This document shows, one piece after another, positions 23,904 to 31,614 of a DNA stretch of 64,000 bases. Location of the stretch: the NCBI GenBank assembly GCA_022647725.1, contig JALCLG010000001.1, positions 936,931 through 1,000,930 on the forward strand, read 5' to 3'. The notes beneath the pieces are model-generated. The model made no database searches. It saw nothing but the letters and a program-made list of their open reading frames with translations, and was not told where the DNA came from. This DNA is from Bacilli bacterium (GTDB lineage: Bacteria; Bacillota_I; Bacilli_A; RFN20; CAG-288). Numbering within the stretch: position 1 is the stretch's first letter; the number at the start of each line of letters is the position of its first letter. The translations under genes were made by a program, and so were the position numbers.

Positions 23904-23934
23904 TTGTAAATAGGCGCTTAAGAGTTTGTATAAT
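23904..23934 (+). promoter_or_regulatory. promoter for the 77-aa membrane protein gene
   Basis: TTGTAA (23904-23909) and TATAAT (23929-23934) with a 19-bp spacer. The -10 falls inside the longest possible frame of the following gene, supporting the later start at 23977. Confidence 0.4.
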
Positions 23935-23976
23935 TTTGAAATTAAAGAAACCATAATAAAGAGGGGAAAATGTCAG

Positions 23977-24210
23977 ATGAAATCCTTATTACTTTTCATT
24001 CCTAGATTACTAGCTTCTGCTTTCTTAATTGCTTTGTTGCCAATTTGTATGGCTGTATTTTTGATTGAATGTCCTATCGGTCTAATAGTTTTCATGATTC
24101 ATTATCGTTCTTTGCGCAGCAATGGAACGGGTGTGTTTCATACTTTGTTTTTTCGCTGCTGTGGAGTTTATCAAATCTTGTCTTGCATTCATAAAATTTG
24201 GAAAAATTAA
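23977..24210 (+). CDS. small membrane protein (77 aa)
   Basis: ATG 23977 follows GAGGGG ten bases upstream and a TATAAT box at 23929. The product has two hydrophobic segments (about residues 3-22 and 26-44) and a Cys-rich tail with FFRCCGVYQ. No family was recognised. It is the last gene of the AT-rich stretch before nifJ. Confidence 0.4.
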   Translation: MKSLLLFIPRLLASAFLIALLPICMAVFLIECPIGLIVFMIHYRSLRSNGTGVFHTLFFRCCGVYQILSCIHKIWKN

Positions 24211-24471
24211 ACCAAGGATTCCAATTTCCAAAAACTATCTCTTTATTGCAATCACAAATTAAGTCCTTTGCAAAAAAACAAAGATTTTTTCAAAAAATGA
24301 GCTTCATGGTTTCCTTTGTAGATGGAGTTTTTTACACTTGTGAATAAGGAAAAGACAACAAAAGAGTTGTTTTAGCCTTTCTTTGCAAGTAAAGAAACAT
24401 AAAAGGGCTTTAACAAAATCGGTCCGAGAGGCTATAATAAATCGTATCCGTATAAAAATTGGAGGAAGTGT
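24211..24471. other. intergenic region before nifJ
   Basis: AT-rich spacer of 261 bases without coding frames. It contains small A/T hairpins (for example CTTTG/CAAAG near 24272-24290) and the nifJ promoter at its right end. Confidence 0.4.
24410..24438 (+). promoter_or_regulatory. nifJ promoter
   Basis: TTAACA (24410-24415) and TATAAT (24433-24438) with a 17-bp spacer, 33 bases before ATG 24472, which has GGAGGAAG as ribosome binding site. Confidence 0.7.
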
Positions 24472-27400
24472 ATGGAAAAAGAGAAGTTTACGATGAAGTC
24501 CGTCGATGGCAATACGGCTGCTGCTCTTGGTTCGTACAAGTTCAGTGAAGTCGCCGCCATCTACCCGATTACGCCTTCCAGCCCGATGGCTGAACACGTG
24601 GATGAGTATGCCGTTGCCGGCATGAAGAATGTCTGGGGCGATCCGGTCAAGGTCGTTGAAATGCAGTCTGAGGCCGGTGCTTCCGGTGCCGTTCATGGTG
24701 CCTTACAGGGCGGTTCCTTAGCCGTCACTTACACGGCTTCTCAGGGTCTGCTTCTCATGATTCCGAACATTTACAAGTGGGTTGGTGAGGAACTTCCGGC
24801 TGTCTTACATTGCGCTGCCCGTTCCTTAGCTGCCCGTTCGCTTTCGATCTTCGGTGATCATGGCGATGTCTATGCCTGCCGTCAGACCGGTGCTGCGATG
24901 ATCTGCTCTCACTCCGTCCAGGAAATCGCGGATCTGGCTCCGTTAGCTCATTTAATCGCTATCAAGGCCAGCACTCCGGTCATCCATTTCTTCGATGGCT
25001 TCCGTACTTCTCATGAAATTCAGAACGTTGAGTTCGTCAATGATGATTGGTGGAAAGCTCAGTTGGATGAGGTTGCCGTTGACAACTTCAAGAAGAGAGC
25101 TCTCAATCCGCATGGTCATGCCGTCACCCGCGGCGGTGCTGAGAACGATGATATTACCTTCCAGGGCCGTGAAGCTCAGAACTTACATGAGGATGCCATT
25201 GTCGATGTCGCTTGCGAGTACTTCAAGAAGATCTCCGAAGCGACCGGACGTCCTTACGCTCCGTTCACCTATTATGGTGATCCGAATGCTGAGAGAGTCA
25301 TCATCGCGATGGGTTCCGTCACTGAGACGGCCATCGAGGTTGTCGATGATCTCATGAAGAAGGGTGAGAAGGTCGGCCTGATCAAGGTCCACCTTTATCG
25401 TCCGTTCTCCGTTAAGCACTTATTAGCCACGATTCCGGCTTCCGTCAAGAAGATCGCGGTCTTGGATCGTACCAAGGAACCGGGTTCCGATGGCGAGCCG
25501 TTATACCTCGATGTTATCGCTGCTCTGAAGCAGGGCAACCGCAATGACATCATGGTGGTCGGCGGCCGTTATGGCATCTCTTCCAAGGATACCGCTCCGA
25601 AGCACGTCAAGTCCGTCTTTGATTTCCTCAATGCCCAGAAGACCTGGACTGGTTTCACTGTCGGCATCGAAGATGATGTCACGCATCTCTCGATTCAGAT
25701 TGATGAGAGCTACAAGGTTCCGCATGATTATGCCTCTTGCCTCTTCTATGGCTTAGGCTCGGATGGTACGGTCTCCGCCAACAAGTCTTCCATCAAGATC
25801 ATCGGCGATGAGACGCACCAGTATGCTCAGGCTTACTTTGCCTACGATTCCCGTAAGGCTGGCGGTGTCACCCGTTCGCACTTAAGATTCGGCAAGACGC
25901 CGATTCATTCGACGTATTATGTCGAGAACGCGGACTTCGTCTCCTGCTCGTTGGATTCCTACATCTTCAAGTTCGATATGGTGTCCTCTCTCAAGGATGG
26001 CGGCACTTTCTTACTTAACACCGATATGGATGATGCTACCCTCATCAAGAGTATGCCGAACCGGATGAAGAAGGGCTTAGCTGACAAGCATGCCAAGTTC
26101 TATGTCATTGATGCCAATAAGATTGCCCTTGCCACCGGCATGGGCCGTCATACCAACACCATTCTCCAGGCTTCCTTCTTCTATCTGAACCAGCAGATCA
26201 TGCCGTATGATCAGGCTGCTACCTGGATGAAGAAGTTTGCTGAGAAGACCTACGCCAAGAAGGGTCAGGATATCGTTGAGAACAACTACAAGGCCATCGA
26301 TCAGGGTACCCAGGGCTTACGTCAGGTCGCTGTCGATGCTTCGTGGGCCAGTCTTCCGGTTGGCAAGAACAACGCGATGACCGGTGATGAGTACTGGGAT
26401 GAATATGTCTCGATCATCAACGATCTGGGCGGCTATGATCTTCCTGTTTCCACCTTCCGTAAGTGGGAGCTTGAGGATGGCACGATGCGTAACAACGTCA
26501 CCTTCCAGGAAGAGAGAGCCATTGCTGACCGTGTCCCGTCTTGGAATAAGGATAACTGCATCCAGTGCAACCAGTGCGCCTTTGTCTGCCCGCATGCTAC
26601 CATCCGTCCGTTCCTCCTTACCGATGAAGATATTGCCAAGCTTCCTGAAGATGAGAGAGCGGCTGTTCTTCCGGCCATGGGTGGAGCCAATGTCAAGGAT
26701 CTGAAGTTCCGTATTCAGGTTTCGCCGATGAACTGCGTCGGCTGCGGTCTTTGCGTCAACATCTGCCCTGGCAAGCCTCAGAAGGATGCCGATGGCAAGT
26801 TGGTGATGGATCCGAAGACGGGCAAGCCGTTAGTCGTCAAGGCCCTCAAGCTTGAGGAAGCCAAGTCTCAGTTCAAGCATGAAGCTGCCGCCAAAGTTCT
26901 CTACAAGGAAATTGAGCCGAAGACCGGTTACTATCCGGCTGGCACGGTCAAGGAAGTCGCTTTCCATATGCCGTATCAGGAAATCAGCGGTGCCTGCGCC
27001 GGCTGCGGCGAGACTCCTTACTATCGTCTTGCCACTCAGCTTTTCGGCAAGGATATGCTGATTGCCAACGCGACGGGCTGCTCTTCGATTTACAACGGCT
27101 CTACGCCGCTCACTCCGTTTGTCACCGATAAGAACGGCGAGGGTGTCGCCTGGGCGAACTCCCTCTTCGAAGATAACGCTGAGTATGGCTACGGCATGAG
27201 AATCGCTACCGATGCCAAGCTCGCTCGTATCTGCCGTATCATCACCGAGAACATCGATAAGGTCGAGCCGGAACTCAAGGACGTCCTCAATGACTATCTT
27301 GCTACCATCAAGAACAAGGCCCATGTCCGTGAGATTCTCCCCAAGATGATCCATCTGATTGAAGCTTCGGGCAATACCGACATCAAGGCACTGCTTGCCA

Positions 27401-28074
27401 TGAAGGCCGATTTGCTTGATAAGTCCATCTGGATCGTCGGCGGCGATGGCTGGTCTTACGATATCGGCTACGGCGGTCTGGATCATGTCCTCGCCAGCGA
27501 AGACGATGTCAATGTCCTCGTCCTGGATACCGAGGTCTACTCCAACACCGGCGGTCAGGCTTCCAAGTCCTCTCAGACCGGTCAGATTGCTAAGTTTGCT
27601 GCGTCCGGTAAGAAGACTGCCAAGAAGAATATGGCTCTCATGGCCATGGCTTATGACCACGTCTATGTTGCCAGTATCTCCTTAGGTGCCAATCCGGCGC
27701 TTGCCATCAAGGCGTTAAGCGATGCCGAGTCCTACAATGGTCCGTCTCTTGTCCTCTGCTATGCTCCGTGCGCGAACCATGGTATCAAGGGCGGTCTTGC
27801 CAATGCCATCGGTCAGGAGAAGCTTGCCGTTGAGTCCGGTTACTTCCTTACCTTCACCTATGATCCGCGTCTCAAGGCCAACGGTCAGAATCCTCTCAAT
27901 ATGATTTCTAAGCCGGACTTCACGAAGTTCCGTGACTTCGTCATGACTCAGTCCCGTTACTCGGAGCTCAGCCGTGTCAATCCGGATCATGCTGAGGAGC
28001 TGCTCAATAAGTCGGCTCAGTATGCGGAAGATCGTTATCACGATATTCTCCGTTATGCTGGCTTAGAGAAGTAG
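24472..28074 (+). CDS. nifJ: pyruvate:ferredoxin (flavodoxin) oxidoreductase
   Basis: 1200 residues, the usual length of homodimeric PFOR. It oxidises pyruvate with CoA to acetyl-CoA and CO2, passing electrons to ferredoxin or flavodoxin. Visible: N-terminal pyruvate-binding domain (ITPSSPMAEHVDEYA), two [4Fe-4S] motifs (CIQCNQCAFVCP at Cys696-706 and CVGCGLCVNICP from Cys755), the ACAGCGETPYY motif with Cys842 ligating the third cluster, and the TPP motif GDGWSYDIGYGGLDH near 990. It is monocistronic between its own promoter and terminator. Codon use is biased and GC-rich, as expected for a highly expressed core gene. Indicates anaerobic fermentation. Confidence 0.97.
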   Translation: MEKEKFTMKSVDGNTAAALGSYKFSEVAAIYPITPSSPMAEHVDEYAVAGMKNVWGDPVKVVEMQSEAGASGAVHGALQGGSLAVTYTASQGLLLMIPNIYKWVGEELPAVLHCAARSLAARSLSIFGDHGDVYACRQTGAAMICSHSVQEIADLAPLAHLIAIKASTPVIHFFDGFRTSHEIQNVEFVNDDWWKAQLDEVAVDNFKKRALNPHGHAVTRGGAENDDITFQGREAQNLHEDAIVDVACEYFKKISEATGRPYAPFTYYGDPNAERVIIAMGSVTETAIEVVDDLMKKGEKVGLIKVHLYRPFSVKHLLATIPASVKKIAVLDRTKEPGSDGEPLYLDVIAALKQGNRNDIMVVGGRYGISSKDTAPKHVKSVFDFLNAQKTWTGFTVGIEDDVTHLSIQIDESYKVPHDYASCLFYGLGSDGTVSANKSSIKIIGDETHQYAQAYFAYDSRKAGGVTRSHLRFGKTPIHSTYYVENADFVSCSLDSYIFKFDMVSSLKDGGTFLLNTDMDDATLIKSMPNRMKKGLADKHAKFYVIDANKIALATGMGRHTNTILQASFFYLNQQIMPYDQAATWMKKFAEKTYAKKGQDIVENNYKAIDQGTQGLRQVAVDASWASLPVGKNNAMTGDEYWDEYVSIINDLGGYDLPVSTFRKWELEDGTMRNNVTFQEERAIADRVPSWNKDNCIQCNQCAFVCPHATIRPFLLTDEDIAKLPEDERAAVLPAMGGANVKDLKFRIQVSPMNCVGCGLCVNICPGKPQKDADGKLVMDPKTGKPLVVKALKLEEAKSQFKHEAAAKVLYKEIEPKTGYYPAGTVKEVAFHMPYQEISGACAGCGETPYYRLATQLFGKDMLIANATGCSSIYNGSTPLTPFVTDKNGEGVAWANSLFEDNAEYGYGMRIATDAKLARICRIITENIDKVEPELKDVLNDYLATIKNKAHVREILPKMIHLIEASGNTDIKALLAMKADLLDKSIWIVGGDGWSYDIGYGGLDHVLASEDDVNVLVLDTEVYSNTGGQASKSSQTGQIAKFAASGKKTAKKNMALMAMAYDHVYVASISLGANPALAIKALSDAESYNGPSLVLCYAPCANHGIKGGLANAIGQEKLAVESGYFLTFTYDPRLKANGQNPLNMISKPDFTKFRDFVMTQSRYSELSRVNPDHAEELLNKSAQYAEDRYHDILRYAGLEK

Positions 28075-28092
28075 TTTCAATCCTGTTTCCTG

Positions 28093-28125
28093 GAGGCTGC
28101 CTGAAAGGGCAGCCTCTTTCTTTTT
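28093..28125 (+). terminator. nifJ terminator
   Basis: GAGGCTGCC (28093-28101) pairs with GGCAGCCTC (28108-28116) around a six-base loop and is followed by TTTCTTTTT. Confidence 0.9.
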
Positions 28126-28191
28126 CCGGGCCTGGTTCCTCGGTTTCTGACCATTTTTAAATGACCTGTCGAATCTTCCATAAATTTATGC

Positions 28192-28219
28192 TTGAATTGT
28201 CCGCTCACCTTTGTATACT
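28192..28219 (+). promoter_or_regulatory. promoter of zinc-ribbon gene 1
   Basis: TTGAAT (28192-28197) and TATACT (28214-28219), spacer 16 bp, 24 bases before ATG 28243. Confidence 0.55.
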
Positions 28220-28242
28220 CAATGCGAAAGGAGATTTCTTCC

Positions 28243-28710
28243 ATGCCTGAAATCAAATGCTATTGCCCGAAATGCGGAGAGGAAGTATCCCCAACGGATG
28301 ACTTCTGCCGGAACTGCGGCACCCGCCTGACGAGACAGGATACCTCGTTCCATCCGTTAGACAGCAACGGCAACAACTATACCTATGCTCCCAAGGCCGC
28401 CCCTGCCCCGACCGGGGAAAGAGACCACGAATACGGTGTCGTCAGTCTGATCTTAGGCATCCTCTCTTTCGTCCTGCCGTTTCTGGGGATTGGTACGGCC
28501 ATCGGTGCCATCATCGTCGGCGCCAAGTTCAAAGACAAGGACCATACCGCTTTTGCCGGCATGATCGTCGGCATCGTCGCTTTGGTTATCCAGATCCTCT
28601 TTGTCATCGGCGTCATCAAAGCGGCTGTCACGGCCGCCAACAACCCGTCGTCCTCCGCAGCGGCCATTTCCGTTGCCGTCAATGCCGCCTTTCCATTCCT
28701 AGGCTTATAA
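28243..28710 (+). CDS. zinc-ribbon membrane protein (DUF4190-like), copy 1
   Basis: The frame opens earlier, but ATG 28243 has AAAGGAG upstream and lies after the promoter, giving 155 aa. A zinc ribbon (CYCPKCGEE...CRNCG) occupies residues 5-26. A Pro/Ala linker leads to two membrane segments (about 68-96 and 106-132) with the DUF4190-like pattern VVSLILGILSF and FAGMIVGIVALV. Located at the cytoplasmic membrane; function unknown. First of three tandem zinc-ribbon proteins. Confidence 0.75.
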   Translation: MPEIKCYCPKCGEEVSPTDDFCRNCGTRLTRQDTSFHPLDSNGNNYTYAPKAAPAPTGERDHEYGVVSLILGILSFVLPFLGIGTAIGAIIVGAKFKDKDHTAFAGMIVGIVALVIQILFVIGVIKAAVTAANNPSSSAAAISVAVNAAFPFLGL

Positions 28711-28713
28711 GGC

Positions 28714-28742
28714 TTGACACTTTCCTTGAAGAAAAGTATCAA
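28714..28742 (+). promoter_or_regulatory. promoter of zinc-ribbon gene 2
   Basis: TTGACA (28714-28719) and TATCAA (28737-28742) with a 17-bp spacer, 47 bases before ATG 28790. Confidence 0.45.
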
Positions 28743-28789
28743 TCCGACCCTAATTCGCTTATACTTGAAGTACCTCAAGGAGGAACCCT

Positions 28790-29206
28790 ATGGAAGAAAA
28801 AGAATATTGCCCTAACTGCGGCAAGGAAGTCGATCCGAAGTCGGATTACTGTACGAGCTGTGGCTATCGGATCCATCAGACGAATTACAGCCATCCGAGC
28901 GATGTTTCGAAGAAGGACAGCGGCCTGATTTCGCTGGTCTTCGGCGTCTTTGGATTCCTCTTCCCGTATATCGGCCTGTTCTTCTCGATTGCTGCCATGG
29001 TCATCGGGAGCAAGTACAAGAAGGATGACAGCCTTTCCAAGACCGGCTTCGTCTTAGGTCTGATTGCCGTTATCATTCAGGCCCTGGAGTGGATTGCCAT
29101 CATTGTGGTCATCATCCTTGCAGCCGTTGGCATCATTCCGGTTACGTGGCACACCGGTGTTCAGGTAAGCACCACGGCCGATGCCGTTCTGCCGTTTCTC
29201 TTCTAG
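28790..29206 (+). CDS. zinc-ribbon membrane protein (DUF4190-like), copy 2
   Basis: 138 residues: zinc ribbon CPNCGKE...CTSCG (residues 6-25) and two membrane segments (about 44-68 and 82-112). Paralog of the preceding gene, with the same GLISLVFGVFGF and GFVLGLIAVII pattern. CAAGGAGGA precedes ATG 28790. Both copies end in a similar xxxAVLPFLF-type tail. Confidence 0.75.
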   Translation: MEEKEYCPNCGKEVDPKSDYCTSCGYRIHQTNYSHPSDVSKKDSGLISLVFGVFGFLFPYIGLFFSIAAMVIGSKYKKDDSLSKTGFVLGLIAVIIQALEWIAIIVVIILAAVGIIPVTWHTGVQVSTTADAVLPFLF

Positions 29207-29237
29207 TAGGATCTTGTAAACAAAGGAGGACATCATC

Positions 29238-29612
29238 ATGTTTTGTCCCAAATGCGGAGCTGAAGTCAAAGATACGGATGCGTTCTGCCCGAAGTGCGGT
29301 GCCAATCTGAAAGACGGCACCAGCAACAATGCTACCTATACTCCGGCTGCCAACAGCATCGACAACCCGGCCAATGGCCGTCCGGTCTCATTCCGGTCCC
29401 GTGGCATTGCCACCATTCTCTGCTGCCTCGGCTTCTTCATTGTCGGCGGCATCCATCGTTTCTATGTCGGCAAGATCGGTACCGGAATCCTCTGGCTTCT
29501 GACCGGCGGACTCTTTGGCATCGGCACGATTGTCGATCTCATTGAGATCATCACCGGTGACTTCACCGATATTGACGGCAAGTATCTGGTCAATTGGAAG
29601 TTGGACGACTAA
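29238..29612 (+). CDS. zinc-ribbon TM2-domain membrane protein
   Basis: 124 residues. N-terminal zinc ribbon CPKCGAE...CPKCGA (residues 3-20), then a TM2 domain from about residue 53: two membrane helices with the typical GGIHRFYVGKIGTGILWLLTGGLFGIG motif split by a short turn. AAGGAGGA precedes ATG 29238. The stop overlaps the start of the sirtuin gene (TAATG). Confidence 0.85.
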   Translation: MFCPKCGAEVKDTDAFCPKCGANLKDGTSNNATYTPAANSIDNPANGRPVSFRSRGIATILCCLGFFIVGGIHRFYVGKIGTGILWLLTGGLFGIGTIVDLIEIITGDFTDIDGKYLVNWKLDD

Positions 29613-30346
29613 TGTCTTTGGAAGAGGATGCCTTCCGGCTTCAGGATCTCATCGATCAAAGCCATCGCATCGTCTTTTTCGGTGGGGCCGGCGTCTCCAC
29701 GGAATCCGGTATTCCGGATTTCCGCAGTCAGGACGGACTCTACAATCAGCAATACAAGTATCCGCCGGAACAGATCATCTCCATCGACTTCTTCGAAGCC
29801 AATCCGGAAGAGTTCTACCGGTTCTATAAGGACCGGATGCTGCTCTTAGATAAGAAACCCAATGCCTGCCATATCTATCTTGCCAAGCTCGAACAGACTG
29901 GCAAGCTCTCCGCCGTTGTGACCCAGAACATCGACGGCCTTCATCAGCTGGCGGGATCGAAGAAGGTCTACGAGCTTCATGGCTCCATCCACCGCAACAG
30001 CTGCACTCAGTGCGGCAAGACCTTCACGGGCGAAGAAATCCGTGACAGCAAGGAGCTGGTTCCGCACTGTCCCAAATGCGGGGCTATCATCAAACCGGAT
30101 GTCGTCCTTTACGGGGAAGGGCTCAATGAGCAGATTGTCACCAATGCCTTAGTCGCTATCTCTCAGGCGGATCTGCTGATTGTTGCCGGCACTTCCTTGG
30201 TTGTCTATCCGGCAGCCGGATTCATTGATTATTTCCAAGGCAAGCATCTTGTCCTCATCAACAAAGATCCCAACAGCTATGATGCCCGTGCCGATGTCAT
30301 CATTCATCAGAAAGTAGGAGAGCTTTTCAGTAAGCTTCATGTATGA
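29612..30346 (+). CDS. cobB: NAD-dependent protein deacylase (sirtuin)
   Basis: 244 residues from ATG 29612 (MSLEEDAF), which overlaps the stop of the TM2 gene. Sirtuin motifs: FFGGAGVSTESGIPDFRS (NAD binding), TQNIDGLH, catalytic His in ELHGSIHRNSC, a zinc ribbon CTQCGKTF...CPKCGA, VVLYGEGL and GTSLVVYPA. It removes acyl groups from lysines using NAD+. It leads into two unknown genes by ATGA overlap, so it is part of a small operon. Confidence 0.93.
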   Translation: MSLEEDAFRLQDLIDQSHRIVFFGGAGVSTESGIPDFRSQDGLYNQQYKYPPEQIISIDFFEANPEEFYRFYKDRMLLLDKKPNACHIYLAKLEQTGKLSAVVTQNIDGLHQLAGSKKVYELHGSIHRNSCTQCGKTFTGEEIRDSKELVPHCPKCGAIIKPDVVLYGEGLNEQIVTNALVAISQADLLIVAGTSLVVYPAAGFIDYFQGKHLVLINKDPNSYDARADVIIHQKVGELFSKLHV

Positions 30347-30828
30347 GAAAAAATGCCACGCAGCCCATCTTAACCGCCCTTGGTGAGAAGGACAGTCCCT
30401 ATTTTGCTGGGGCAGCCTGTCTTTTGTCCTTGCTTCCGATTCTGAAGGATCTGGAGAAGCGGCTGGTGGACCTCGATGACCTTTTCCCGGAGACGGAAGA
30501 AGGAATCAGCAGGCTTCTTAAAGAAGACGGCGATTTCTTCACTTTGTCGCTGAAGAAGACACCTTTGGAGGAATCCGAATGGAATCAGGTGATTGCCGCC
30601 AGCGATGACTATGCCATCGTCATCGGCAATCTTAATGCGCTGCAGAACACTCTCCATGAAATCCCGCTTCCTAAGAAGATAGCCTGCCTAAATGAGAAAA
30701 TCATTCTACTATCCCATCTTTGCCAGCTTTCCCTAGGCTCCTTCTATGAGATGCCTGATCCTCCGGAAGCCTTCTTCCGCAGTGCCAACAATGCTTTGGT
30801 GGCTATCCGAGGTGCGGTCGTATGTTAA
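30343..30828 (+). CDS. hypothetical protein (161 aa)
   Basis: Helical soluble protein. Its start overlaps the sirtuin stop (ATGA) and its end overlaps the next gene by seven bases, so all three are translated from one message. No motif was recognised. Confidence 0.6.
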   Translation: MRKNATQPILTALGEKDSPYFAGAACLLSLLPILKDLEKRLVDLDDLFPETEEGISRLLKEDGDFFTLSLKKTPLEESEWNQVIAASDDYAIVIGNLNALQNTLHEIPLPKKIACLNEKIILLSHLCQLSLGSFYEMPDPPEAFFRSANNALVAIRGAVVC

Positions 30829-31205
30829 CCTATGATCAGCTGCTGACGAAGGTCAGCCAGACGGAAGACGACACGAAGCGGGGTCAGCTCGCCTTAGCCC
30901 TTTCCGCGTTGCCGCTCTTGGCATTGACAGCCAAGCTGATCCAACGCAAACAAGCCGGCAAGAAGCCTTTTTCGGAAGGCTTTGAGTATACGAGAAGACT
31001 TAACCTCCTCCACGATGATCAGCTGTCGCTGATGAAGACGTTAAGCAAGGCATCCTGGGATTCCGCCGGGCTCATCAAACCTCTCAAAGACACCCAAGAG
31101 ACCTTGCAGCAGGCCAGCAAAGAGATCTCCAGTCCGAGTCTCTTGGGTGACTTTGTCTGGGCAGAGAAGGAAATATCGGCCTTGCTTGCTGCTTTTCAGA
31201 GTTAG
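30822..31205 (+). CDS. hypothetical protein (127 aa)
   Basis: Helical, basic protein with one moderately hydrophobic helix (residues 20-42, LALALSALPLLALTAKL). Overlaps the previous gene. No family was recognised. Confidence 0.55.
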   Translation: MLTYDQLLTKVSQTEDDTKRGQLALALSALPLLALTAKLIQRKQAGKKPFSEGFEYTRRLNLLHDDQLSLMKTLSKASWDSAGLIKPLKDTQETLQQASKEISSPSLLGDFVWAEKEISALLAAFQS

Positions 31206-31237
31206 GAAGCTTGACTAAGGCATTTCCCGGCTCTCAA

Positions 31238-31246
31238 TGGTATAAT
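31238..31246 (+). promoter_or_regulatory. extended -10 promoter of the protease/giant-protein operon
   Basis: TGG-TATAAT (31238-31246) is an extended -10 box 20 bases before ATG 31267. A TTGACT lies 24 bp upstream of TATAAT, too far for a normal -35. Confidence 0.55.
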
Positions 31247-31266
31247 TCTAGGAAGGGAAAAAAGAA

Positions 31267-31614
31267 ATGATTACCTATCGTTATCCGGAATGGAGTGATC
31301 GGAAAATCCTGATTGATCTCAGGAATCGCTTTGCCACCTGCTATCAGAACGAGGATGGCTCGATCTTTTATATTGAACCGCAGTTCTACACCTACCTGCA
31401 GGGGTATCAGCGTCTCCGTCCGGAGAACTATCCTGATCTTCTGAAGCGGATGGACGAGATTGTGAAAAAGAACCGCAAGGTTGTCTTTGTCGGCCAGGAG
31501 GATAATCCCCTGGTGGTCTGCGAGGGAGCCATCTTCCTTACGGCCATGGATGTGGCTGACAGCATCGGCATTTTGGTGGAAGACAAGAGCCGCGGATCGG
31601 ATTACGGAGATTGA
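31267..31614 (+). CDS. hypothetical protein (115 aa)
   Basis: Soluble mixed protein; AAGGGAAAAAAGAA precedes ATG 31267. It is the first gene of an operon with the metalloprotease (one-base overlap, TGATG) and the two giant proteins. No motif was recognised. Confidence 0.6.
   Translation: MITYRYPEWSDRKILIDLRNRFATCYQNEDGSIFYIEPQFYTYLQGYQRLRPENYPDLLKRMDEIVKKNRKVVFVGQEDNPLVVCEGAIFLTAMDVADSIGILVEDKSRGSDYGD

Noticed and set aside
23731..23913. 60-codon rightward frame
   Set aside because: No ribosome binding site or promoter; looks like chance in AT-rich DNA.
24304..28041. Antisense frames along nifJ
   Set aside because: Strong codon bias of nifJ leaves long open frames on the other strand; none has start signals.
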